This document shows, piece after piece, positions 33,879 through 44,094 of a stretch of DNA of 53,049 bases (the stretch's first letter is position 1; each line of letters opens with the position of its first letter). A model generated the notes under the pieces. That model was not told the DNA's origin. It saw only the letters and a program-made list of their open reading frames with translations, and ran no database searches. A program made the translations under genes and the position numbers. The stretch comes from Bacilli bacterium (lineage in GTDB: Bacteria > Bacillota_I > Bacilli_A > RFN20 > UBA1709): the NCBI GenBank assembly GCA_017457045.1, contig JAFTIF010000007.1:1-53049 (forward strand). The letters are read 5' to 3'.

Positions 33879-35852
33879 TTACTTTGCTTTTATAATACCC
33901 TCTTGATAACACTTCAATAAATCTAAAAGTTCATCAATATTTTTTTGTAATCTTTTACCTAAATCTGTTTGTTTAACTAAAATTTGTTTAGCATCTGGAT
34001 TTAATCTTGTAACTGAATGCACTACGTCTTCATTTTCATAAATTGCTTTATCCTTTGAAGTAAAAGGTTGATGAGCAATTAATTTCATACCATATGAATT
34101 AAAAACTAATGTATATCCTGCTATACCTGTAACTTTTTGATAAGCTTTACAAATACCACCATCAATAATGATTAATTTTCCATTTGCTTTAATTGGAGTT
34201 TCACCTTTTCTAATCTTAACTGGAACATGTCCATTTATAATAACACTAGTTTTAGGATTCAATCCAAATTCTTTAAATATTTTATTACAATATTCTACTT
34301 TAGTTTGGAACTTAAAGTATGAGTTTTTCTTTTCTTCTAAAATCTTCTTATTTGATTTATCTAAGAAGTATCTTTCAAAAGTTGTGATTTCATCTTTACC
34401 AAATAAAGGTGAGTTCTTACCACACCATAAATAATAAAAGAAATCGATTGCTTCTTGTCTTCCAGGGTCATTACGCTTAGCATAATAACCTCTTCTTACT
34501 TTCTTTTCACAATAATCTAAGAATGCCTTACCACTATAAATATTATGAGAATCTGATTCGAATTTAGCAAATTCTCCATTTTCATCTGTTGGAATGCATC
34601 CATGATATAAAAGATTAGAGTTATATTTTAAATACATTGATCCATGACTAAATAAGAAATCGATATGTTTTTGTAACTTATCACAATGTCTAAATGCTTG
34701 CATTAATTTATTAATTAATTCATCTTCCTCAGGTGTAAGTTTTGTAGGATTTTTAGGATCAACTGTAGGGAAATTCTTATCTAATAATTCATAAGTATCT
34801 CCTTTTAAATCAATAGTCATATTTTCAAAGTCAACATGTTCAAACTTTAAAATACTTTCTGCACCATAGTTAGGGTGTGCATGAATAAGTTGACTTTCTA
34901 ATTTGAACATAATAATTGTAATTGCTTTATGCATCTTAGCAACAATTGTTGCATCTTGATCATCAAATTTTCTTTCTGTTTCATCTGGGAAGAATTGTAA
35001 ACAAGGATCATCTTTATATGTATCTAAAGCAAAAACAACTAAAGGTCTTAAAGAAATACCATATCCATCTTCTAATGTAGATAATGTGTTATATTTACAA
35101 CATGCTCTAATTACATTAGCAACACATGTTTTATTTCCTGCTGCTGCACCCATATATACAATATCATGGTTTCCCCAAGTAATATCTACACTAGGCATAT
35201 TACAAATATGTTCCATAGTATTATATCCTTTATGTCCTCGGTCATAAATATCTCCTAAGATATGTAAATGGTCAACTGATAATCTTTGAATAAGCTTAGA
35301 CATCTCAATGATATATGGTTCAGCTCTTCCTGTTTCAATAATTGAATTAATAATTTCTTTATAATAATGTTCTTTATTTAAAACAAAATCATGTGATTGC
35401 ATAAGTTCTTCGATACTATATGCATACTCAGGATTCATTGCTTTTCGTACCTTGCTTCTTGTATATTTAGATGCAGTAATCTTAGCAATGTCAATTAAAC
35501 ATGAAAGTGTTTTATGATAAAACTCATTATTTAATTTTCCTAAAGATCTTAAATATGAAAGTTTTTCTTTAGGATAATAAATAATTGTACATAATGTTTG
35601 CTTTTCTTCTTCACTTAGAATTGGAAAATTTTCATAAATCTTATCTCTTATTACCCCTGATCCACTTTTTAATAAGTGAACAAATGGTTCATATGCACCA
35701 TGAATATCACTTAAAAAGTGCTCAGTACCTTTAGGCAGATTTAAAATCGCTCTTAAATTGACAACTTCTGCTGCTGCCTTTTGGATAGTTGGATATGATT
35801 TAGATAATAGTCTTAAATAATCAATATATTCTGATGTTAATTCTTTGTTCAT
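33879..35852 (-). CDS. fbp: Fructose-1,6-bisphosphatase class III
   Basis: A 657-residue FBPase III, the large Firmicutes type. Metallophosphatase motifs: FLSDIHGAYEPF (about 46-57), HILGDIYDRGHKGYNTME, WGNHDIVYMGAAAG, HAHPNYGAE and NGHVPVKIRKGETPIKANGK near the C-terminus. It hydrolyses fructose-1,6-bisphosphate for gluconeogenesis, which fits growth on glycerol; it is followed after 13 bases by glpP. GTGAGGTG precedes the ATG. Confidence 0.96.
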   Translation of the reverse strand: MNKELTSEYIDYLRLLSKSYPTIQKAAAEVVNLRAILNLPKGTEHFLSDIHGAYEPFVHLLKSGSGVIRDKIYENFPILSEEEKQTLCTIIYYPKEKLSYLRSLGKLNNEFYHKTLSCLIDIAKITASKYTRSKVRKAMNPEYAYSIEELMQSHDFVLNKEHYYKEIINSIIETGRAEPYIIEMSKLIQRLSVDHLHILGDIYDRGHKGYNTMEHICNMPSVDITWGNHDIVYMGAAAGNKTCVANVIRACCKYNTLSTLEDGYGISLRPLVVFALDTYKDDPCLQFFPDETERKFDDQDATIVAKMHKAITIIMFKLESQLIHAHPNYGAESILKFEHVDFENMTIDLKGDTYELLDKNFPTVDPKNPTKLTPEEDELINKLMQAFRHCDKLQKHIDFLFSHGSMYLKYNSNLLYHGCIPTDENGEFAKFESDSHNIYSGKAFLDYCEKKVRRGYYAKRNDPGRQEAIDFFYYLWCGKNSPLFGKDEITTFERYFLDKSNKKILEEKKNSYFKFQTKVEYCNKIFKEFGLNPKTSVIINGHVPVKIRKGETPIKANGKLIIIDGGICKAYQKVTGIAGYTLVFNSYGMKLIAHQPFTSKDKAIYENEDVVHSVTRLNPDAKQILVKQTDLGKRLQKNIDELLDLLKCYQEGIIKAK

Positions 35853-35917
35853 AAAAGCACCTCACTTATTAATTATCATATTTCTCTTCATCTATTTAAT
35901 TATACAACAAAATGAAC

Positions 35918-35949
35918 AAAAAAAAATGCCTTTTATTATAAAAGACATT
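35918..35949 (-). terminator. Terminator after the acidic-tail membrane protein gene
   Basis: Ten-bp minus-strand stem AATGTCTTTT / AAAAGGCATT (one G-T pair) followed by a run of eight or more Ts. Confidence 0.85.
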
Positions 35950-35960
35950 TTATTTAATAA

Positions 35961-36482
35961 TTATTCAGCTACTTCTTCTTCAACTTCTTTAACTGTTTCT
36001 TCTTCTACTTTTGCACCATATGCTTCATATTTATGATATTTTTGCATCTTAAATAAGCAAACAATTGTTACAATTAATGCAATGATACCAACCCATGCGT
36101 AGAATAAATAAACTAAGTTTAAAATTAATCCTATAACTGCAAAGAAAATTGATGAGAATGTTAAGAATACAGATTTACCTTTCTTATCTAATAAGACAAA
36201 AATAAATAATAAAGCTGCAAATGCTAAAGTAAGAATAAACATTTCAGGAACATCATTACTTCCTTCGTTAATTGCGATATTAACAATCCAATAAACCCAA
36301 AGTAATACGTTTACTCCACTTCCTACTAAAGCACCAATCCAACCACTTTTCTTTGGTTTTTCTTCACTAATTCTTGCAGGAATTGCACAATAAATTCCAT
36401 AAATAACACCAGGAATAAATGCACAAAGTAATAAAACAATAAATAATCCTACATTAAATTTCTTTTTAACCCATTTTGCCAT
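35961..36482 (-). CDS. Membrane protein with acidic C-terminal tail
   Basis: A 173-residue protein with hydrophobic segments at about 12-33, 47-72, 82-98 and 105-145, and a highly acidic tail (EEETVKEVEEEVAE). The first helix and IPGVIYGIYCAI recall small YqaE/Pmp3-like membrane proteins, but I do not assign a family. It is flanked by its own terminator and a short AT-rich upstream region; AAAGGAGT precedes the ATG. Confidence 0.7.
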   Translation of the reverse strand: MAKWVKKKFNVGLFIVLLLCAFIPGVIYGIYCAIPARISEEKPKKSGWIGALVGSGVNVLLWVYWIVNIAINEGSNDVPEMFILTLAFAALLFIFVLLDKKGKSVFLTFSSIFFAVIGLILNLVYLFYAWVGIIALIVTIVCLFKMQKYHKYEAYGAKVEEETVKEVEEEVAE

Positions 36483-36543
36483 AAAATAACTACTCCTTTA
36501 ACAACTATATCAATCATAGTACACAAAAATATTTTTTTCAAGT

Positions 36544-37251
36544 TTATTTTTGATGTATTTTTAACAATTCTATTTCTTCTTCAGTTAACTCTCTAAAGTC
36601 TCCATTAGCGAGATTTTCATCTAACTTGAGATTTCCAAATTCAATTCTTTTTAAATATGTTACTTCCATTCCTAATGATAAAAACATTCTTTTAACTTGA
36701 TGAAATTTTCCTTCATGAATTGTGATATTTCCTGAAGATGGAGATAATAGTTCAAATGATGATGGTTTACATACATACCCATCATCAATTACAATTCCCT
36801 CTTCAAACATATGCGTATATTCTTGTTTATATTCTCCTTTAAACTCCACATAATAAACTTTATCAACATGCTTTTTAGGTGACAAAAGATTATGAGCTAA
36901 CTTTCCATCGTTAGTAATTAATAATAACCCTTCAGTATCAATATCTAATCGTCCAACTGGAAATATCTTTTGCTTTGCTAAATAACCCATTAAATCAATA
37001 ACAGTATCTTTATGAAAATCAAATGTCGCACTTACAACATTTTTAGGTTTATTCATCATATAATAAACATATTTAGAGTAAGTAACTTCTTCATCCATAA
37101 TTGTGACAGAGTCTACTTCTTCATCAACTTTAAAGTCATCATCGTAAACTGCTTCATCATTAACAAATACATAACCTTTTCTAATTAATTGTTTTACTTC
37201 TTTTCTACTTCCATATCCTTTATGGGACAACAATTTATCTAAACGAATCAT
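36544..37251 (-). CDS. rsuA: 16S rRNA pseudouridine synthase RsuA
   Basis: A 235-residue protein: N-terminal S4 RNA-binding domain (MIRLDKLLSHKGYGSRKEVK), then MMNKPKNVVSAT and the catalytic motif PVGRLDIDTEGLLLITNDG with the reactive Asp, followed by HEGKFHQVKRMF. It modifies U516 of 16S rRNA in the family's model member. It lies 16 bases after rlmA, so two rRNA modification genes are paired. Confidence 0.9.
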   Translation of the reverse strand: MIRLDKLLSHKGYGSRKEVKQLIRKGYVFVNDEAVYDDDFKVDEEVDSVTIMDEEVTYSKYVYYMMNKPKNVVSATFDFHKDTVIDLMGYLAKQKIFPVGRLDIDTEGLLLITNDGKLAHNLLSPKKHVDKVYYVEFKGEYKQEYTHMFEEGIVIDDGYVCKPSSFELLSPSSGNITIHEGKFHQVKRMFLSLGMEVTYLKRIEFGNLKLDENLANGDFRELTEEEIELLKIHQK

Positions 37252-37267
37252 AATTAATTCCTTTCAC

Positions 37268-38092
37268 TTAAATCTTCTTATAAACTAATATCTTAAAACT
37301 TAAAGTTATTCTTAAATTATCGATACTTTTTAATTTTTTTAATACATCTAAATTTGACTTATAATAAAGTGGTGTCATCATAAAAAGATGTAACAAATCT
37401 TCACTAGAAGAAATATTTTCTTGATATGTTAAATTAATTTCTTCTTCAAGCTTAAAATAAGATAATTCAGTTTCTTTATTTTCATTAAGTTTGACTTCTT
37501 TATAAAGTGCTTTTTTTAACTCATACATATGTCTTTCATTAGGTAAGACTCTAATAAAATAACCATTATTCTTAATAATTCTCGCAAACTCTTTTTCAAA
37601 AAAAGGAGCGAAGCAATTGAGAACTACATTCATACTTTCATCTACATATGGAAGATACATCAAATTACCAATAGAATAATTTAGATTCCCAATATTTTCC
37701 ACACGCATCTTGCGTGTTGCTTCGCTAATCCCAAATTTAGATAAATCCACACCATATGAAATAACATTTTTTTCTAATAACTTTTTATGAATATAATGAG
37801 TATAGTATCCCTCTCCACAAGCTAAATCACAAAACACATCATTATTATCTAAGTATTTATTTACAACATTATAAAGTTCTTCTCTAAGCTTACTATAATA
37901 TCCTTTATTTAAAAACAATGTCCTTGCATCAATCATTTCTTTATTATCTCCAGGATTGTTAGATCTAGCTTGATTTGCTAATAAAAGATTAACATATCCT
38001 TTTTTATTAATATCAAAAGAATGTCCATCTAGACATTTATACGTATTGTTATCTTTTAATAAATTTTTATTACATACAGGACATTTATACAT
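37268..38092 (-). CDS. rlmA: 23S rRNA guanine-N1 methyltransferase RlmA-like
   Basis: A 274-residue protein. The N-terminal zinc finger CPVC...CLDGHSFD (Cys4, Cys7, Cys19, His23) is the RlmA hallmark, followed by KKGYVNLLLANQARSNNPGDN and SAM motif I VFCDLACGEGYYTHYI. It modifies G745 (RlmA-I) or G748 (RlmA-II, Gram-positive, linked to tylosin resistance); the lineage suggests the latter. AGAGGTAA precedes the ATG. Confidence 0.88.
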   Translation of the reverse strand: MYKCPVCNKNLLKDNNTYKCLDGHSFDINKKGYVNLLLANQARSNNPGDNKEMIDARTLFLNKGYYSKLREELYNVVNKYLDNNDVFCDLACGEGYYTHYIHKKLLEKNVISYGVDLSKFGISEATRKMRVENIGNLNYSIGNLMYLPYVDESMNVVLNCFAPFFEKEFARIIKNNGYFIRVLPNERHMYELKKALYKEVKLNENKETELSYFKLEEEINLTYQENISSSEDLLHLFMMTPLYYKSNLDVLKKLKSIDNLRITLSFKILVYKKI

Positions 38093-38126
38093 ACTTAATT
38101 ACCTCTTAATAATTATATCATATTAT

Positions 38127-38155
38127 GAAAAAAGCAGGAACAATAGTTTCTGCTT
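38127..38155 (-). terminator. Terminator of the leucine-rich-repeat lipoprotein gene
   Basis: Minus-strand stem AAGCAG / CTGCTT extended by AAC/GTT, loop TATT, followed by a TTTTTTC tail. It overlaps the stop region. Confidence 0.75.
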
Positions 38156-40442
38156 AATTCTTATATTTTGGGGTTGGTATTCCATCGATATATTCCCATT
38201 CATCTTTAAGATAATATTTTATATTGTCTGGATTCCAATTATCATGTAAATCTTCAGGTAATTTATAACTTTCGAAATATATCTCACCAGGTCCATAATC
38301 ATTAACTTTACGATACGAAAACGCACTATTCCCTATTGAATTGACTTCTTTACCTATAATTATTTTTGTATCATTTATTATAGATCCATAAAAGGCAAAA
38401 TCATCAATTCTAGTTACTTTTTCTAAATATATTATTGTTGAATAGTGATTATTATCTAATAAATATGATGGACAATAATCAAATTCAAGGTTTGAAATTT
38501 TTATTTCTTTAAAATCTGTTATTACGAATGGATCATATATATTACTAATATTTAAAGAAATATCAATTTTATCAATAGTCGAAATATAAAAACTAGAGTG
38601 TTCTAACTTAATATTACTATTTAATATTAATTCTCCATTATATGTTGTATGATGAAATGCCTCTTTTTCTATTAACACTAAACTTTTAGGAATATTTATT
38701 TTTTCAACAATCAACTCAGAAAACAAATAAGTTGAGAAAACTTTCAAGTTATCGCTAAAAACTATTTCATCTAATTTGCAATAAGCAAATGGACTTTCAC
38801 CTATCTCAATGGCTCCTTCAATTTTAATTGTTTTAAGTTCTTTCATTCCCATAAAAGCATTGTTACCTATCTTTTTGCAATTAGGAAAATCCAAATAAAC
38901 AATATTTGAGCACCAAAATCCATAATCTTCTATTTCTTTAACATTTGGTAAAACTAATTCTTCTTTATCAACAAATGAAAATGCATATGGTTTAATTATT
39001 TCTACATTTTCTAAAAAAGAAGTCGAGGTATTATTTAAGAACTTATAAACCTCTTTATTATCCAAACTAAATAAAGAACCATCAATGACCTTAAAATGAG
39101 AATTGTTTTCTAAATCAATATTTTTATTGACTTTTGTCATTTCAAATGCAAAATCTTCTATTATTTTAAGATTTTTAGGTAAATTCAAAAAATCAACTTC
39201 ACACCATTTTAAAGAATGATTTTTAATAACCTCGACACTTTCTTCGATAGATAAATTGCCAGATATTCCATTTTTAGGTGCCCATAATAATTCAGTGAAA
39301 TCTTTATTATATAATGCTCCATCTTTTGATGAATAATATTTATTGTTAGAATCAACATTAAATCCTAAGACACATTTTCCATATATTTCTTTTGGAAGAG
39401 AGATATATTTTGTATCTTGATGGATATTTATATATTTATTGGAATCCTTTATATAACCATTTTCAATTAAATATGTTGAGTCCACATGATATAAATATGG
39501 ATTTAATTTATTTCCTAAATAATATTCACCATTATACACTTTACATGCATCAATTAATGAGTGATCATCAAAAGGGGAATTTGCTACATCTTCAAAGTCT
39601 CGAAGTTCTATATTAGAAATATTAGTTTTAGAAATAAAATTTTTTCCAATTCTTTTAACACTATTCGGAATATCTAATAATTTAATTTTTGTTGATTCAA
39701 ATGCATTATCCCCTATTGATTCTAATCCTTGATTTAAAGTAATACTTTCTAATCCATAACAATTGCTAAAAGCATTATTTCCAATTGACTTAATTTGTGA
39801 TGGTAATATCAAATTATTAATATGGGTATTTGAAAGAAACCCTTCAGGAATAAAATCATAATTATTATTGAAAGAAAAGTTTGTTATTGATGTTGATGAA
39901 AAAATGTATGATCCAAATTCTTCTATATCATTTGATAATTCATAGTTTTCAATTCCGGAATCTGAAAAAGCATAGTCCCCAATTTTTTTTAATTGCTCAT
40001 TAAACTTAATAAATTTCAAAGATGAACATCCTAGGAAAGCCATTTCATCAATAATTTGCAAACCATTTGGCAAAACTACATTATTTAAATTATTACATCC
40101 AGCAAAAGAAGATACTCCAATACGGATTAAATTTGGAGATAACTCTATCTTATTTATACTTGAATTAGTAAATGCATAATCTTTGATATGAATTATTGAA
40201 TCCGATAAATATATCTCTTTAATATCCTTATTATTAGCAAAAACACCTTCTCCAATTGATGTGATTTTTTTGTTTCTAAACTTAGAAGGTAGTATTAATT
40301 TATCTTCATCAATATTTTTGTTTATATGCGAAATTTCATATGTCCCATCATCTAATAAAGAAAATGTAAATAAAGAATTTTTATTAGGATTACAACTACA
40401 TAATGAAAATAGTAATATAACAATTATTAATAATTTTTTCAA
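38154..40442 (-). CDS. BspA-type leucine-rich-repeat lipoprotein (TTG start)
   Basis: A 762-residue predicted lipoprotein: signal LLIIVILLFSLCSC with Cys17, then about 25 LRR_5 repeats of roughly 23 residues (pattern I-x-x-x-A/I-F-x-x-x-x-x-L-x-x-I-x-L-P), e.g. SIGEGVFANNKDIKEIYLSD. Many bacteria that live on hosts or in communities use this family for surface adhesion, but the ligand is unknown. It starts at TTG (40440-40442), seven bases after a perfect GGAGGTG; no ATG is available there. The gene is very AT-rich, richer than its metabolic neighbours. Confidence 0.88.
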   Translation of the reverse strand: MKKLLIIVILLFSLCSCNPNKNSLFTFSLLDDGTYEISHINKNIDEDKLILPSKFRNKKITSIGEGVFANNKDIKEIYLSDSIIHIKDYAFTNSSINKIELSPNLIRIGVSSFAGCNNLNNVVLPNGLQIIDEMAFLGCSSLKFIKFNEQLKKIGDYAFSDSGIENYELSNDIEEFGSYIFSSTSITNFSFNNNYDFIPEGFLSNTHINNLILPSQIKSIGNNAFSNCYGLESITLNQGLESIGDNAFESTKIKLLDIPNSVKRIGKNFISKTNISNIELRDFEDVANSPFDDHSLIDACKVYNGEYYLGNKLNPYLYHVDSTYLIENGYIKDSNKYINIHQDTKYISLPKEIYGKCVLGFNVDSNNKYYSSKDGALYNKDFTELLWAPKNGISGNLSIEESVEVIKNHSLKWCEVDFLNLPKNLKIIEDFAFEMTKVNKNIDLENNSHFKVIDGSLFSLDNKEVYKFLNNTSTSFLENVEIIKPYAFSFVDKEELVLPNVKEIEDYGFWCSNIVYLDFPNCKKIGNNAFMGMKELKTIKIEGAIEIGESPFAYCKLDEIVFSDNLKVFSTYLFSELIVEKINIPKSLVLIEKEAFHHTTYNGELILNSNIKLEHSSFYISTIDKIDISLNISNIYDPFVITDFKEIKISNLEFDYCPSYLLDNNHYSTIIYLEKVTRIDDFAFYGSIINDTKIIIGKEVNSIGNSAFSYRKVNDYGPGEIYFESYKLPEDLHDNWNPDNIKYYLKDEWEYIDGIPTPKYKN

Positions 40443-40476
40443 TTAAAACACCTCCTTTTTTAGCTTATTGCTACAT

Positions 40477-40506
40477 AATATAGGTTATTCTTATGTGATA
40501 TTTCAA
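40477..40506 (-). promoter_or_regulatory. Promoter of the LRR lipoprotein gene
   Basis: Minus-strand -35 TTGAAA (40501-40506), 18-base spacer, -10 TATATT (40477-40482), about 35 bases before the TTG start. Confidence 0.5.
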
Positions 40507-40623
40507 AATACAAATCAACTCTCAATTGATTAATTGAAGCATCTGAAGATTCAATATTCATTTATGTTTTTTTCTATAAATCATTTTTTTCATAATATCA
40601 TAAAAATAGCCTGCTCACAACCT

Positions 40624-40653
40624 AAAAAAAAAACGCTATCAATCTGATAGCGT
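40624..40653 (-). terminator. Terminator of the CvpA-like gene
   Basis: Perfect nine-bp stem ACGCTATCA / TGATAGCGT followed by nine or more Ts on the minus strand. Confidence 0.9.
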
Positions 40654-40662
40654 CATAAGTTT

Positions 40663-41658
40663 TTATTTAACGAAAATAGCGTTAACTGTATCTTCAAGAC
40701 TAGATTCAAAACCTAAACTAGCCATATAAACTGCCATTGCATCATATTCTTCGTCATCAACATTAACTGTTGCAATTGGTGTTCCTTCATAAATGAAAGA
40801 TGATAATTTTTCTTCTAGAAGAAGTTGGAAAGTTTCATTTAATCCATCTTTCGCACTACCTTCATCCATATCATTAATGATTTTAGCAGTGAATACTAAA
40901 TCACTATATAAGTCAGCAGCTTTAGCTTGATTTAAACCAGTAACATTACCTGAACCATCTTTTTCAACAACTGCTTCTAAAGTTTCATCAGGGTTACCCA
41001 TTAATTCTAAAACACTAAATAATTTTTCAACATTTTCTGCAGTTGGTTCTTGATGAATTGAAATCAATACTATTTCTTCAACTGTAGAAGGAATATTATT
41101 TTCATCTAATATTTCTTGTACAGGAGTAACAACATAACCTTTGAATGCAGATAAATAAGGATCATTATCAACATGTTCTTGAGCACCTTTAAATAATAAA
41201 GGTGATGTGGAAATAATAAATAAAATTGTAACAATTACTGCATTGAATGCTAATGAGAAAATAGCACCAAGAAGTCTTGAAAAGAATCTTTTTCTTTTAA
41301 ATATTGCTTTAGCAATCATGCTAATTAAACCAATAATAATAGCACCTAAAATTAACATTGCTAACCCAGCTAATAAAACATATGCATCAGGACCAATCGC
41401 ACCTAAAATAAAGTTAACAATTTCAGAATCCCCCAACATACCAATTAAAGTTTCCACGATTCCTGTAGAAGATAATTCTGCTCCTACCATTGGAGCAAAC
41501 TTAAAGATTGCAATTGCTAATGCAACCCATAGTAACAACTTAATTACACTCTTCCAAAAGCCTCCTAAAAAACCTTTTAAGAATCCAATAACTAATAAAG
41601 CACCAAAGACACAAAGTAAAATCATACTATAACTAGTAACTTGTGAAACATCAAACAT
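40663..41658 (-). CDS. CvpA-like membrane protein with a large soluble C-terminal domain
   Basis: A 331-residue protein. Four hydrophobic helices within residues 1-165, with the glycine-rich GFLKGFLGGFWKSVIKLLLW and RLLGAIFSLAFNAV patterns of the CvpA (colicin V production) family. Residues about 175-331 are acidic and soluble, without a recognisable domain. CvpA proteins are linked to envelope maintenance, but the mechanism is unknown. It is monocistronic, between gpmI and the LRR lipoprotein. The CvpA assignment is moderate. Confidence 0.55.
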   Translation of the reverse strand: MFDVSQVTSYSMILLCVFGALLVIGFLKGFLGGFWKSVIKLLLWVALAIAIFKFAPMVGAELSSTGIVETLIGMLGDSEIVNFILGAIGPDAYVLLAGLAMLILGAIIIGLISMIAKAIFKRKRFFSRLLGAIFSLAFNAVIVTILFIISTSPLLFKGAQEHVDNDPYLSAFKGYVVTPVQEILDENNIPSTVEEIVLISIHQEPTAENVEKLFSVLELMGNPDETLEAVVEKDGSGNVTGLNQAKAADLYSDLVFTAKIINDMDEGSAKDGLNETFQLLLEEKLSSFIYEGTPIATVNVDDEEYDAMAVYMASLGFESSLEDTVNAIFVK

Positions 41659-41738
41659 TATAAATCCCTCCTTTAATGCCTATTCATATATATTTTATCA
41701 CTATTTAAGATTTTTACAACATTTTGAAGAAAAATAAA

Positions 41739-41772
41739 TAAAAAAGTAAAACCCAAAAATTGGATTTTACTT
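41739..41772 (-). terminator. Terminator of the glycolytic operon
   Basis: Eleven-bp minus-strand stem AAGTAAAATCC / GGGTTTTACTT (one G-T pair) followed by Ts, directly after the gpmI stop. Confidence 0.8.
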
Positions 41773-41777
41773 AATCA

Positions 41778-43322
41778 TTATTTATATTTTACTAAAACTC
41801 TTCCTTCCATTTCAGTTGGAATATCTTGATTTAATAAATATAACATTGTAGGAGCTAAATCTCCTAATTTGCCTGTTGTTTCTACCATTTCAACATCATT
41901 TGATGTAACAATTAATGGTACAGGTGAAGTTGTATGTGCTGTCATAGGATTTCCATCATCATCAATGATACAGTCAGCATTACCATGGTCTGCTGTAATT
42001 AACATAATACCACCTTTTGCCTTAACTGCTTCATGAATTTTACCAACACATTCATCAACTGTTTCAACAGCTTTAACTACTGCTTCAGGTACTGCTGTAT
42101 GACCAACCATATCACAGTTTGCATAATTTAAGATAATTACATCATGTTCATCACTTTCAATTTCTTTTAATAATGCATCTGTAACTAAATATGCAGACAT
42201 TTCTGGTTGTAAATCATATGTAGCAACTTTTGGAGAGTTAACTAATACTCTTTTACAATTTTCTAATTCTTTAGCATTAACTCCATCATAGTTTACAGTT
42301 GCATCAAAGAAGAATGTTACGTGAGCATACTTCTCTGTTTCTGCGATTCTTAATTGATGTAAACCTTTTGAAGCTAAATATGGACCTAATACATTTGTAA
42401 GTTTTGGTAATTCATATGCAATTGTTCCTTTACAAGAATCTGCATATTTCATCATACATGCTAATTCAATATTTTCTAACATTGGATTAGGAGTGTAATT
42501 AGGATAGAATGTAGGATTTGTTAAAACTGTAGATAATTGAATTGCTCTATCAGGACGGAAGTTCATGAAAACTACACCATCGTTACTAGCTAATTTAGGA
42601 CTATTAACATTATATGCTGGTGTCATAAATTCATCTGTAATTCCATTTTCATAATTTTCTAGAATATGTTTTTCAGGATCTACATATGAAACTCCATTAT
42701 GATTTACCATAACTTGATAAGCTTTGTCTACTCTATCTAAGTTTTTATCTCTATCCATTGCATAATATCTACCACTTACAACAGCAATTTCACCAAAGTT
42801 AATTTCTTTAATGAATTCTTTTAATTCATGGACATCTGTTGCTGCTGACTTAGGATCAACGTCTCTACCATCTAAGAAACAATGGATATAAGCATTTTTT
42901 AATCCTTTTTCTTTAGCAGCTTTTAACATACCTTTAAAGTGATCGATATGTGAGTGAACTCCACCATTTGAGTATAAACCCATTAAGTGTAAGTTTGAGT
43001 TATTTTTTAAACAATGATCAAATACTTTATTGAATGCGTGGTTATTTACAAAATCTCCTTCTTTACAATATTTATTTAATAAAGTTAATGATTGATAAAC
43101 AACTCTACCAGCACCAATATTTAAGTGACCAACTTCTGAGTTACCCATTTGTCCATTTGGAAGTCCAACAGCTTCACCGCTAGCTTCAATTTGAATATTT
43201 GGATAACTTGCCATTAAAGCATCTAGGTTAGGTTTATTAGCTTTGCAAATTGCATTGCCATTATCACATTTACGAATACCATAACCATCCATGATGCATA
43301 ATACTATTGGACGATGTGACAT
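41778..43322 (-). CDS. gpmI: 2,3-bisphosphoglycerate-independent phosphoglycerate mutase
   Basis: A 514-residue alkaline-phosphatase-superfamily enzyme: N-terminal LCIMDGYGIRKCDNGNAI with metal Asp, catalytic Ser in QMGNSEVGHLNIGAGR, HIDHFKG, FLDGRDVDPKSA, SGRYYAMDRDKNLDR, and C-terminal DHGNAD and TAHTTSPVP. It converts 3- to 2-phosphoglycerate with Mn. Last gene of gap-pgk-tpiA-gpmI, eight bases after tpiA. Confidence 0.97.
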   Translation of the reverse strand: MSHRPIVLCIMDGYGIRKCDNGNAICKANKPNLDALMASYPNIQIEASGEAVGLPNGQMGNSEVGHLNIGAGRVVYQSLTLLNKYCKEGDFVNNHAFNKVFDHCLKNNSNLHLMGLYSNGGVHSHIDHFKGMLKAAKEKGLKNAYIHCFLDGRDVDPKSAATDVHELKEFIKEINFGEIAVVSGRYYAMDRDKNLDRVDKAYQVMVNHNGVSYVDPEKHILENYENGITDEFMTPAYNVNSPKLASNDGVVFMNFRPDRAIQLSTVLTNPTFYPNYTPNPMLENIELACMMKYADSCKGTIAYELPKLTNVLGPYLASKGLHQLRIAETEKYAHVTFFFDATVNYDGVNAKELENCKRVLVNSPKVATYDLQPEMSAYLVTDALLKEIESDEHDVIILNYANCDMVGHTAVPEAVVKAVETVDECVGKIHEAVKAKGGIMLITADHGNADCIIDDDGNPMTAHTTSPVPLIVTSNDVEMVETTGKLGDLAPTMLYLLNQDIPTEMEGRVLVKYK

Positions 43323-43330
43323 TTTGATTT

Positions 43331-44092
43331 CTATCCTTTCATAATAGCAGAAACTAATGCTTCAAAACTTTCAGGTTTTAAGCTAGCTCCACCAACTAAT
43401 ACGCCATCAATATCAGGACATGTTAAGTAATCATATGAGTTTTCAGGTTTTACTGAGCCACCATATTGAATGATAACTTTATCAGCAACTTCTGCACTAT
43501 ATAATTCTTTAACAACTTCTCTAATATAGCTACAAATATCTTGAGCAATTTCTTTAGAAGCATTTCTTCCTGTACCAATTGACCAAACTGGTTCGTATGC
43601 GATAACTAAGTTTGAAACTTGTTCAGCACTTAAATCTACTAAACCTTCAACAACTTGTGTACGAACAACGTTTTTACTGTTTCCTGCTTCATATTCTTCT
43701 AAAGTTTCGCCAACACAATACATTGGTACTAAACCTTTAGCATATAAAGCTTTCATTTTTAAGTTACATGTATAGTTTGTTTCAGCACTATATAATCTTC
43801 TTTCTGAGTGGCCGATTAAGCAATATTTAATGCCGATTTCTTGTAACATAGGGATTGAAACATCACCTGTGTATGCACCTGAATCTTTAAAGTGACAGTT
43901 TTGAGCTGCTACGATCATATTCTTTGCTAAGCTATTAGCTGCATCTAAAGCTAAGAAGCTTGGTGCGATACCAACGATAATATTTTGTTCTTTTGCTTTT
44001 AAAGCAAAACCATCAAAAGCTTCGACAAATTCTTTAGCTTCCTTGATAGTTTTATTCATTTTCCAGTTTCCAACAATTACTTTATTTCTCAT
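43331..44092 (-). CDS. tpiA: Triosephosphate isomerase
   Basis: A 253-residue TIM barrel: GNWKMNKT (catalytic Lys), IGHSERR (His), VIAYEPVWSIGTG (Glu) and YGGSVKPEN phosphate-binding loop. It interconverts dihydroxyacetone phosphate and glyceraldehyde-3-phosphate, joining the glycerol branch to glycolysis. It begins two bases after the pgk stop. Confidence 0.98.
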   Translation of the reverse strand: MRNKVIVGNWKMNKTIKEAKEFVEAFDGFALKAKEQNIIVGIAPSFLALDAANSLAKNMIVAAQNCHFKDSGAYTGDVSIPMLQEIGIKYCLIGHSERRLYSAETNYTCNLKMKALYAKGLVPMYCVGETLEEYEAGNSKNVVRTQVVEGLVDLSAEQVSNLVIAYEPVWSIGTGRNASKEIAQDICSYIREVVKELYSAEVADKVIIQYGGSVKPENSYDYLTCPDIDGVLVGGASLKPESFEALVSAIMKG

Positions 44093-44094
44093 AA

